From the NCBI GenBank assembly GCA_027886175.1, contig JAJNNQ010000010.1:3821001-3885000 (forward strand): DNA of 64,000 nucleotides. Direction: 5' to 3'. The position numbers and the translations under genes are program-made. This DNA is from Phylloscopus collybita (lineage: Eukaryota; Chordata; Aves; Passeriformes; Phylloscopidae). Positions 49,467-59,657 of the stretch are shown here, in pieces. Numbering within the stretch: position 1 is the first letter of the stretch; each line of letters begins with the position of its first letter. Under the pieces are notes generated by a model. That model worked only from the letters and a program-made list of their open reading frames with translations, ran no database searches and was not told the DNA's origin.

Positions 49467-50039
49467 TGACAGTTTCACAAGTAGAAGCTCTCCTTGCAGC
49501 ACCAGCCTGCGTGCCTGAATTTCTCACAAAAATCTCAAACTCTGCATTAATCCACTTGTCTTTCATCCTTCTGAAAAGATTATCTTCCTTTTTATTCACC
49601 TACTTTGAATATATACACACGCTTTTAAAAACCAAGCTATTAAAAATATTCAGGTGGAAGAACACTGACTTAACACAAGCTAATTAGAAAATCCACATTA
49701 CCTTACTTTTCAGCCTAAATTACTCAAAAATCAGAGCTCTATAAAGCACATGTCTGAACAGAATAGGGCTCTAAATTGGTGTAAAGTGTACTTAATATTG
49801 ATTGCTCTGCAATTTCCAAAACTGTTCAGAAACAGAGAGACATCATTAGGTTTTATTTGAATTTTTCCTTCAGGTTCAAAAAGAAAGATGGCAAAAAAAA
49901 TCAATACAGCTACAGAAATAAAGTAAGTGAAACCCCATCTCTAGCAATTTGCAGGGCAGATTCACTGGGGAGAACAGCGTTCACTTCTTAGGGCCACATT
50001 TCAGAGGTCTGCAGAGCCATTACTGATTTCCAAAGCTGA
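49467..50039. other. Noncoding, no gene seen
   Basis: AT-rich unique sequence without repeats or a convincing open frame. Confidence 0.65.
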
Positions 50040-51180
50040 AGTTCAGGCATGATCATGTCACATCTGCCTTGTTTTCTACTTGTGGCCCACCAAGGAAACC
50101 CAGCACCCAAAGGACACCATTGTACCAGACAGAAATCCCTGCTTGGCCTACTAATGAGGGGAGGTCCTTACTCACTCTGCCCTTCATCACAAAGCTTCAG
50201 TTTACAAAGGCACAGGGAGAACTTTATCATCTTCCCCAAAAAACCCTTTTTCTGAGGCATTTATGAACAGGATGGCCCACAAGCTGTGTGGGTGGCAGAT
50301 GCACTCCCTGGCAGGGTGCACCACACAGCTCAGTGCCACAGGGCCACCACAGACACCACCACAGCCACAACACCAGGTCAAACAGGAAACACAACCCAAA
50401 TGCTTGTGCAAGAGGACAAATAAACGTTCAGCTTGAAAACACAGAGGTTGTTGTCCCATCACTACCATCAACCCCCATCTCCAGCAGCTGGGTGCCAGCT
50501 TCACCTCCCCACCACTGCTCACTAAAGCCCTTTCCACAACCAAAAATGAGTATCTCAAGGGTAGGAGCACCCAGAGCTGCTGCTGGCTTTGGGAAAGCTT
50601 CCAGCACCCCCAGCCTGCCCTCCCCAGAGCCCCCAGACCAGCAACAACCCTGACACGTTCAGCCTCTCACACAACCAAGGGATACAAAAAGTCTTTGCAG
50701 ACTCTGGGTTACTCACATGTTTGATGCATCAGAGGGAACCAGGCCATGCAGAAAGCTCTGCTCCCAACCGGTTGTAGCTCCTCATTTTGGAGACTTCTGG
50801 AAGAAGTGAGCAACCCAGCCCAAAGGAGCTTCTGCTGCAACCCCACAGCTGTCCACACTCATCAGGGAGCATCACAATTCCCCCCCACTCCAGCAGCCAA
50901 ACCCTCCTGCAACTCATTCCACCTCCTTTATGGTTGGCCAGGGTGGGGCCACAGCTAACAACCTGCACCCCCACCCAGGTGGCAGCTGTAGGGGCAGGGA
51001 GGGGGTGTTCCCAACCGGGGCTGGCCCTGCTGGGGAGGAGATGCCCACCACACTGCAGCATCCTGATGTGGACACTCCCAGCTCCTGGAGTCAAGAGGTC
51101 TATGTGTTCATTGTCCAGTTCATGCCCTTGTGGTGGTTGTGTGAAAACGTTTGTGGCTAAAGCTCTTCAAAAACACACAG
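50040..51180. other. GC-rich island, no gene recognised
   Basis: About 1.1 kb of markedly GC-richer DNA rich in CCAC/CAGC sequence but poor in CpG, so not a classical CpG island. Long frames exist on both strands (up to 122 codons at 50202-50570 minus, 121 at 50288-50653 plus and 50729-51094 minus, 153 at 50787-51248 plus, which opens with TTG). None shows a domain, and their overlap in antisense is what GC-rich DNA gives by default. It contains a CTCF-like motif (50972-50985) and a potential G-quadruplex (50991-51020), and ends in a long A-tract. Confidence 0.5.
50972..50985 (+). promoter_or_regulatory. CTCF-like motif
   Basis: CACCCAGGTGGCAG matches the CTCF core (CCGCGNGGNGGCAG) at 10 of the 12 specified positions, plus strand. 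A G-run cluster starts six bases downstream. A weaker opposite-strand candidate (CAGCTGCCCCCTGTG) lies at 51476-51490. Confidence 0.35.
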
Positions 51181-51190
51181 GTGCTACCAG

Positions 51191-51206
51191 GAAAAAGAAA
51201 AAAAAG

Positions 51207-51237
<31 letters not shown>

Positions 51238-51272
51238 AAAGAAAATAAATAATATTAAAAAAAAAAAAAAAA
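51191..51272. repeat. Long A-rich tract (A29 core)
   Basis: GAAAAAGAAAAAAAAG leads into A29 (51207-51235), then GGAAAGAAAATAAATAATATT and A16. It sits at the right end of the GC-rich island. Confidence 0.9.
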
Positions 51273-52982
51273 GCATTACACATGCCTTTTCATTTTATAA
51301 ACACCTGAACCCCAGTGTGGGGTCTTCATTTCCCCTTCCCATAAAGTGCCCAGGCTGTGCCCCCATGTCACTGAAAAGCAGCTCCTCCACACAGCACAAC
51401 TGCTCTGTGGGATTAGCCTTGGCAGGAACGTTCATTTATAGCATGACAGTCATATGGGGAAGTGATGTTGCTTTTCAGCTGCCCCCTGTGTAAAAGGTGG
51501 CACTGTCCTGCATCTGCTCCAAGTGTGACAGGCAGGAACTCAGCAGCACCAGGGAAATTGCAGTGAGCTTTTACCAGTGGCACTTCCCATTGGACAAACT
51601 CTCAGCTGATGAAAGTCAGCACTGCTCCACAAAAAAAGTGATGAAAGCAGCAATACAGGCTGTTTCTTCAAACAAATCCGTTGCTTAAGGAGTGTGTTAT
51701 GGTATCTAAATGTTTGCTAAATTAATTGTTGTAGATCCAAAGACAGCTTTTTTAGACAGCTAATGCTGCTGTTTGCCTGCAGTATGTTTATGCACAAATT
51801 TGCACACAGAAAAACAAACTTATTCAGCTGGGACAAGGGTTTCCAAACCAACCTGAACTGCCACACCAGTGCACAGTGCTAACAATAATTCAGAATTTCC
51901 CTTCCTCTTGTAGCTCAAACACTGGCGACGCTCCTATCAGAGCATTAAATATCTGCTGTAAGCCTCTGTTCAGCAGGAAGATTACATCCCCCAGATTTCA
52001 CAGTTCAAAAGTTTATACTGTCCTGAGCTATTTATAGACTGCTGACACTGCCTCTTCTTCAGTGCAGATATCCTGGGGAAAAATAATAATAATAAGTTTG
52101 AGCCAGTTTGAAAAACAGGTTTTCAAAGGGTTGTTTTCTGATTAACTCTCAGTTCTGCATCAGAAACTTGTCTTTGCTGGCTTGAGGTTTGTAATTAAGT
52201 ATTCTTCTGACCTTCCATTAAACTTGACACTTTGAAAAGAAAGTTAAATTTTAGAACTGGATAATCAATACTAAAATCAACATATCCTTTGCTTCCAGTT
52301 AATTATTTACTCAGAAGAAACAGGAATGACTTCTGGGAAAGAAAAAAAACAAATTAAGGAATCCACAAGTTAAAAATTATTTCTGCCATAACAGAGTGAT
52401 CATTAATAGAATGACCACTTCATCCTGTACATCCATATATTTAGTTTTCACTTCCCATTGTACATCTTTTCTCTAGGTCCTTCAGCACATAAAGCCCTCA
52501 AACTCTCTCTTGATGCAGGACTGCTTTTAAACCCCAAAATAGATATTTTTATGCCATCTCCATATATCCAGTTCCAGGGAGATAAGACTCAGGCCTTGGT
52601 CTAATCCCATTTACACAGATCAAAATCAGAACTCATTCCACTGGAGTGGGCAGCGTGGTGCTGCTGAAAACCTGCCCTGCTTCTTACTTTTGGCACTTCT
52701 GTGTGGGATGCTTTTAACACATCCCTGAGCCAACTGATTTGAATGTGTTCTTTAATTAGACCTCTGTTTTAAAAATCAGAGGTGGCACTCATGCTTGTGA
52801 CCATCTCTGCCCTGCCAGTGCTCTCAGGTCAATGTCCTTCACACACAATCTCCACCCAGCCTGACCCTGCCCTGCCCTGGCCTTGGCAGTATCACACTGC
52901 TTTGCCTTTTCATTCCTCAGTGCAAATGATCAGATTTTATGGTTGTACTGAGAAGGGTAGAGGTAGAGAGAGGGAAAAGTTT
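51273..52982. other. Noncoding, no gene seen
   Basis: Unique sequence without a recognisable gene. It includes a short (AAT)n at 52083-52096. Around 51900-52080 the sequence is repeat-free and carries a few CpGs, but nothing specific can be called. Confidence 0.62.
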
Positions 52983-53203
52983 TGGAACCAATCAAATGCG
53001 TCCAGGGATGGTGATCCCACCACTTCCCTGGGCAGCCTATTCCAGTGCTTAACAACTCTTTCAGGGAAGGAACTTTTCCTAATATCCAGCCTAAACCTCC
53101 CCTGGTGCAAGCTGAGACCATTTCCGCTTGTCCTGTCAATTCTTACCTGGGAGATGAGACCAACTCCCACCTGGCTACACCTTCCTGTCAGGATTATTGT
53201 GTG
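52983..53203 (-). mobile_element. CR1 LINE internal fragment, antisense
   Basis: On the minus strand the sequence translates through [20 protein letters not shown] and [18 protein letters not shown], the C-terminal end of CR1 ORF2, with the frame still open. On the plus strand it shows 'CCCTGGGCAGCCTATTCCAG' and 'CCTAATATCCAGCC'. The fragment lacks both the upstream body and the 3' UTR terminus, so it is truncated at both ends or decayed beyond recognition. The frame preservation over about 70 codons suggests moderate age. Confidence 0.93.
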
Positions 53204-53859
53204 ATTTCTTCTGTGCAAACCTCAAAGCATTTCTCAGTATCAATACTTGCTCTAGTTACATGTAACCATCTTTCAACTTCCAGAAATATATTCAGGAGTG
53301 ATATTAAATATTTCATAAAACTGCAGTGAAAAGCTCTTTGTAGACTTTGGGTGACCTGCTGCTTATTCTGAGGTGAGAGGAAGTGCTTCAAGGGTGTATT
53401 AAATTCAAATAATTTTAAAGAAGTCTTGTGTTTGTTGGATATCTGCTTTGCCCAGCTGAAAATCAAGGCCAGGATGACTCAGTCATTATCCTGTAATGTG
53501 AATTCACCATCCTCCCTGCATACAACACACACAGAATGATTCAAGGTTAAGCATAGAATAGCAAAAGACTCAGAGCATGGACAATTTTAATAGTAAAGGA
53601 ACCTTGACTTTTACTGATTATATTAGTTCAACTAAAATTGACCTTCAATATATGAAGAATTCATTTTCACAAATACATGGTATGACTGATGCCTTTTATT
53701 AGGCTTACAAAAAAGTAATCAGAACTGAAGCTTTCAAGGCCACAATCTCTTTTTTTTTCAGTTCAAGTTACAGATAACGGAAGGAGAGACATAGTTATGA
53801 GATCTTGAAAGCTAAACTAATCTTTTTTTGTTTGTTTGTTTTGTAATAAAAGGCAATAG
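53204..53859. other. Noncoding, no gene seen
   Basis: AT-rich unique sequence with a short T/G run near 53823-53843. No gene or further transposon recognised. Confidence 0.65.
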
Positions 53860-54260
53860 CATTGCTATTTATCAGGTCCTGCGAGCTGGCATTGCTGCTA
53901 AATAACAACAGGCCACTTCCCAGCATTATCTCCAGAGCTGTTGCTTGTGCATATTTATCCAGTTAATGGGATGGATTTATTACAAGTATTGGATAATTTG
54001 GACCCAGCCTACACTGATGTATTTTATGGCATGTGGTCAACCCAGCTATTAGGGCCTGGGTCTGCAACTGCTCTGTAAACTGGAGCATGCAGTCATTAAA
54101 ATGAATGAGCACAAGTGTTTGCTATGCTGGTTTTAATTATATGTTTATCTCTTTTCTCTTTTAAACTTCCATTTTATTTATACCACATGTGGTCACATAT
54201 GGGCTGTAGATGTCATCTTAGGGGGTTTAGGAAAACCATAGGCAAGCAGCTTCCCTTATT
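53860..54260. other. Conserved-element-like segment with RUNX sites
   Basis: Repeat-free. Three TGTGGT/ACCACA cores occur: TGTGGT at 54032-54037 and the palindrome ACCACATGTGGT at 54182-54193. TTAATGGGATGGATTTATTA near 53962-53981 and TTTAATTATATG near 54131-54142 give homeodomain-type cores, and TGTGCATATTTATCC near 53947-53961 resembles an octamer/MEF2-type AT core. No coding frame. Among the stretches I read it looks most like a developmental enhancer, but conservation was not testable. Confidence 0.37.
54182..54193. promoter_or_regulatory. Palindromic RUNX-type site
   Basis: ACCACATGTGGT is a perfect 12-bp palindrome made of two RUNX cores (ACCACA and TGTGGT) that also contains the E-box CACATG/CATGTG. 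Binding inferred from motif only. Confidence 0.42.
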
Positions 54261-54423
54261 TAGGAGGGTGTAACTCAGCTCCTTAACAGCAATTATCGGG
54301 CTATATATTTTAATTTGGATATATATTCCTGATTTTGAGTGAAGTCCAGTATCCGGAGATGAGGGAAAAAGAGGAAATCTTCATCATTGGAAAGTTGTAT
54401 TTGAGAGGGAATTCTTTAATTCT

Positions 54424-54500
54424 TATAGACACACAGGATTTTTTGGGTTGGGAAAGACCTCTAAGATCACCAAGTTCAACCATTAGCACAGGTTAAACAC
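54424..54500 (-). mobile_element. CR1 LINE 3' terminal relic, antisense
   Basis: 'GGATTTTTTGGGTTGGGAAA' followed by 'GACCTCTAAGATCACCAAG' and 'TTCAACCATTAGCACAGG' is the reverse complement of the last roughly 75 bp of a CR1 element (family form GGTTGGAAAAGACCTCTAAGATCATCGAGTCCAACCATTAACCCA). Only the 3' UTR end remains. Confidence 0.85.
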
Positions 54501-57500
54501 AGGTTTATTGTGGATGTTTACGTTGTGATTTGGACATTTGTTGAAGAAGTTTCCTTAGTAACCTCCACAGAACAAAAATCCTGGAGGATGAAACTCATCA
54601 AACTACTGGTATAACATATAATAGTTTAAAATTGTAGTTTAAGGCACAAATAAACAATGCTTTCAGGGCTCAGTATGGTTTTCTGGAAGTTTTGCCATGT
54701 GGATAGATATCATTCCCTTTTAGACTCATGAAAATTAGTGTGAAAATATGGTACAAGTGTTGGAGGACATCTCTGATAGCACAGTTCCACCTAAGGAGTG
54801 CACTGAAAACACACAGATTCCATGTTATAGTGCAAGAAATCCAGAGGAATGGACCTATTCTGCAGGACATTGACATCCTGTTAGGTCTGTGATTTATACC
54901 ACAAAAATCTTTTGACTTACTTGTTGGCTTATGGGTTTACTCTTCATGTGATTTTATTGGTGGAAATGGGCCAGGAAAACCAAAAAGGGGTGGAGAGCCC
55001 ACCTTCAGAGAGTTGTACAGCCTAGAAACTTGCTTCCTAGGAATGTTAATGTCAGAACACACAGTCATCTAAGCTCTTATAAAAATCAAAGACATTGTTT
55101 TAGACCTTATAGCTCTTTTGGCCAATTAGGAGTCAAAGAGAGTAACGTCCAGATGTGTGAAAATTTGCAAGTACATTGCTTTCTTCATTGGGTGAGCTAT
55201 CTATTCCCAACATTGGCTCAAGGCCTACGTCTTTCACATGACAGAATGTGAACAATTTATGCATTTAGCTAAATCTGCTTAACCTGGGTCAAACTACACC
55301 CATGTTGGAGCTTTGCCATCATAAGCGAAAAAGAATTATAGATCTGATGGTACATGTTCTGATGAAGGAGAAACAGTGACACTGGGCTGATCAACAGTTT
55401 AACTATGACACAAGAGGCTCCCTCTGAGGACAGGATCAGGTCTATTGAAACGATCAATTTAAGTTTTAAATTATACTTTTAATTATTTAAAAAAGAACGT
55501 CAGCAGAGCTAGGGAAAAAAAAATCCCTTTGTGTCAAACAGTAATTACATCTGACTTTTCCACCGAAAAACTCTAAGTGCTGTAGAACTGCATTAAAACT
55601 GCTTAAATGTAGAAGGTTCTTTCTTTTGCATAGTTCAGATTGTGCACTGAACTAGATAGCTTTGTTAGCAGGGCACACGGCTCCTCGTTCCTGGAACCCT
55701 GCTTGAACTCTTTGCTTAAATGAATACACTGGTTTTTGCTCAGTCATTAGTAGGCACTTACTCATATCAAAATGCACTGCATTTAATTCAGGGAAGTTGG
55801 CAGCCTCTGCACGAGCAGGACTCCAAAATGAGCCAGCATATGAAGGAGGGGAATGTCTTCAGCTTAGAGCTGGGGTTACCTCTAGGGCAAGGAGGGGATT
55901 TTCTCCCTACAGCTGTCTGCTTCAGGACTGGTATTCAGTGCCTGGTACTCTGAGACCTGCAGTCTTGGTGAGGGAAGAGGGGAAAAATATAGAGAAAAAA
56001 AAAAATCCCTCAAATGTTCGCTAGGACAACAGAAAATTGTAAATAACACACATTAAAAAAAATCAGAAATATACCTACTCATGCATCAATCACCTCCATT
56101 TCAGATGCGATGCCAAACAGAGAGGATGAATGGGGGTTCAGCTCAGTTAGGGAGAGTGCAAATATCAACATCACTAGAGCTACTTTTCAGGTTAGCATAA
56201 TCTTCTGTCTGCAAACACTGAGTGGTTTATCTGATTTTTTTTTTTTTCTTTTTTATTGGACAGCTGTGATCTTCTCCTTTCAAAACCTTGTCACTGCCGT
56301 TCAGCAGAAATGTAAGTGATATGATTAAGGAACATGGCATCTTGTATAATCGGTCGTAATCATTATCTAGGGGTTTCAGTAACATGACACATGCACAGCA
56401 ACAGCAGCATCTGCTATGGACTGACAGATATCTCAAGCTCAGGATGAGGGAAGCGCACTGAGGGATTTGTAAACTTGTCTTGGCTAATGCCACTACCCTG
56501 ATGTGAACCTGTTGTTGGCTATGCTGCTTAAAGGCCAAAGATTAAAAGTGTTTTATAAAGTTCATCCTGTGTCTCATGAACCTCCATCTCTGGCCGGTGT
56601 GGGATGTGTTACCTTGGCAGACCTTTCCCACTTTCACTGATAGGATGGCACTTTTGGAAGTAGCTGCAAAGAGCAGAACTCTATTTTCGTAGCGTTTCCT
56701 CACCGTGCACCAGGTTGGTCCTGTACAAACACTCAGTACTGGATTAACTGTGTTTGTAGAGTAGTCAACAAAGTTGAAATGTGTAGTATATGCTCTGTGG
56801 GTTGTAAACATGAGGGGACAGATTCCCAACTGCAGGGACACGTGACTGTGACTGGAGTGAGTGCCACAGTGTCTTTGGGCTGGCTGAGCAGCTCCATACC
56901 CCCCATCCGAACTGAGGAGCACAGGCCCTGGGGACTGCAGCCATATTCTGAAGGCTTCCAAAGGGAGATCTGAAGTCTGTTTCTTCTTGAGCCTGCAGAG
57001 ACTAAAATCCAATCTCTCCCTTTCTGCGTGCGTCCCCCAACCACTGCGCTATTAAAGGTCTGGGAGAAGTGGAGATGAGAGATGTTTTCCATGCCTCCTT
57101 GTTGCAAGAGTCACTGGAAGGCAAATGGCAGTGAGCCAGGAGGAGAACAAGCAAATGAGAATCCTGCCAGAAATGGGATACAAGCTTTTTTTTCTTTTTT
57201 TTTTTTTTCTTTTTCATGTTTTTTTGATTTGGCAGAATTTAGAACAGCTGTAGACTGCATTAATTTACTCTGAGGTCTGAGTGATTGCCAAGGCCGTGGT
57301 TGGGGACATCACTTTTGCACACCAACTGTGGAAATTCATCATTCCTCCTTGTCAGCATCAGAGGATTAAGACTTGGGCACTGTTCCTTTGCTGTGACTCC
57401 AGCATTTTGGTCACTTCTAGACAGGATCTTCTACTCAGCCTGCTCCATTCAACTTTTTGTGAACAATTCTACAGCTGTACTCCTGGTAGAGTTACAAGAG

Positions 57501-58679
57501 AGAGCTGCCAGCCAGTGGGCAGCCTGAAGTCAGGTTTGTGCTGCAGTGAAGCAAAACCCATTTTTATGTGAGCTCAGCAGTTTATAAAGATAATGTCCAT
57601 CTAGAGAGGCTGCTGTAACATTATCATTTATTTGCATCTGCCATACATCTCAGTTCCAGGGGTCTCAGTATGCAACATTCACAATTTACAGATCCTGAGT
57701 AACATTTAGGATTATTCACAAGTACCAAACAATTATGAATAATGGTTGTATTGAAAAAATGGACAATCTTTAAACAGGTTAAATGTGTAAGTGTCAGCAT
57801 ATTATATATGATATATATTCATTTTACGCCTGATCAGAACTGCAGATCATGTTCCATCAACCACATTAACTAAGAATAACACAACTAATTGTTACAAAAG
57901 TATTTGTTCCCACTTTACTTTCTTCAGGTTTTATAGGTAAGGATTTTTCATAAAATCTTAGAACATTACGATTCTGATTTTGCTACTCCCATCATGTAAG
58001 ACTTTATTCCCCAGATTATCTCCTTAGGTCAGCTTTTGTGATTATGGGATGGGCTATGCTGATTTATACCATTTGAGAATGTGGACCATTGAGTTCAAGA
58101 GGATAACTAACGGAGTCAGGAGCTCATCAGGTTCAGAGATGGCATCAGAATCTGATTCTGCTTGTGTTCAGGAACAAAGGATTGATAACTGATGAAAGGA
58201 GAGGCAATTAGTTAACCACATTTATGAAGGAGACAAATACAGAATGCAAATGCTCTTGCCTCTTTAAGGCTCCCTCTGCTATTGCGTCATGAACAACAAA
58301 AAAAAATTTTTCCTTTATTCTCAAATACAAACATATTGAATGATTATTGCCTAAGTGCCAGATGACTCTGCCTTCTTGCTTTCTTGCAGGTCAAGGTTTG
58401 AAAGAAAAATATGTGTATAGATAAAACAGGCACAGATCAGATGTAAAAATCCACCTGCTCCATTTATTAATGCAACTCTGCATGTGAAAATACAGTGTCA
58501 GGAATTAGGTAGCATATGAAAGTACAGCTAGATAAATTTAAAAAGAATTTTGAATAAAGACACATTTGGGAATACGAAACAGGGTGAGATTAAACATAAT
58601 GTAATAAAAGGCAGAGAAAACAATTTGACACAACACGGCAGCGATCAGAATGTCAGCTCCTAAAAATTGCATTTTTTAC
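54501..58679. other. Noncoding, no gene seen
   Basis: Unique sequence. Antisense frames of 156 and 124 codons at 56542-57107 overlap each other in different frames and carry no domain. A T-rich tract lies at 57186-57215. A splice-acceptor-like TTCTTGCTTTCTTGCAG ends at 58390, but no exon can be built from it. Confidence 0.62.
57186..57215. repeat. T-rich tract
   Basis: T8-C-T14-C-T5, a pyrimidine-only low-complexity run. Confidence 0.88.
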
Positions 58680-59010
58680 TGAGGACTTTGCCACAGGTGA
58701 AGTCACGGTGGCTGCTCCCACCTTGCGCACGGGCACGGGCAGGTGTTCCTGCCTCCTCTCTGCCTCTGAGACAAACACCTGCTAATATTAGCCACCTCCT
58801 CCCCGCCGTCGCCACCAGAAGGAGCTTAGCAGATATTTTCATTGGATTGTACAATAATGTGAAGTCTTCTCTAATCTTATTTGGCACATTACCCATTGGA
58901 TTTATGGAAATCCTCGGTGAGCTCTGACCCGGAGGTGTGGCAGCCGCATAAACTCCGCGCGTGAGCGGTGTCACGGTGGTCACGAGGAGCGCCCTTGGCT
59001 TCACCTACTG
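58680..59010. other. CpG-rich patches flanking an enhancer-like core
   Basis: Two CpG-dense patches (about 58700-58815 and 58925-58995) flank an AT-rich core (58825-58920) that has no simple repeats. The core contains the SOX-type palindrome ATTGTACAAT (58846-58855) and two CATTGGATT copies (58840-58848 and 58894-58902). A 114-codon antisense frame (58660-59004) covers the block but has no recognisable domain. The layout suggests a conserved, partly unmethylated regulatory element. Confidence 0.35.
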
Positions 59011-59598
59011 CTGGAGTTTTTGGCTAGGCTGACAAGTAACCCTTAAATCCAAAGGGAATGGAGTATAAAAATCAGTCTTCCGAACACACAGCGCTTTGGC
59101 TGATTAGCATGGAGAAAAAGGAATTAATAATGAGGAGGGGAAAAAAAAAGATAGCCAGAAACTACAAACACCAGGGAGCCCATTTCAGTGTTGCTTGAAA
59201 ATAAAGCAACAATAGCAAGACTAGTCATCTCATTAAATAATAATTTGTTATTTCCCTTAATGCTGCACGTGTTCTTTAATGGCTGTGACTTCTTAAGACA
59301 GTTTGACTATAATTCCCACATAGTTATCAATAGGAAACTTGTATAACTTTTAATGAGTCCTTGAACTGACCACCTGTGAACAAGGGGTATCATAAACCTT
59401 GTCTCTTCAAATATGAAAAATAATTTGAGTGTAAGTTTCCCTTGATGTGGCTGATCTAAAGTGGGTTGTGAAAATACTGGCAGACAGCTCAAGCCGTTCT
59501 CCCTACAAAATTAAGACATGGCTGCTCCTGTCCAATGGCAAGGAGTAGAAGTTGTTCTCAGTTCACACATTTGGAAAATTGCAGGTAGTTAGAGAAGC

Positions 59599-59657
59599 AA
59601 AAAAAAAACCACAAACAAACAAACAAAACCAAACAAACACCACACCACCAAAAAACT
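59599..59657. repeat. A-rich (AAAC)n tract
   Basis: A10, then AACC and AAAC units and CACACCACCA, a low-complexity A/C strand. Confidence 0.9.

Noticed and set aside
56542..57107. Antisense frames of 156 and 124 codons
   Set aside because: They overlap each other in different frames, match no family, and show no splice or promoter context.
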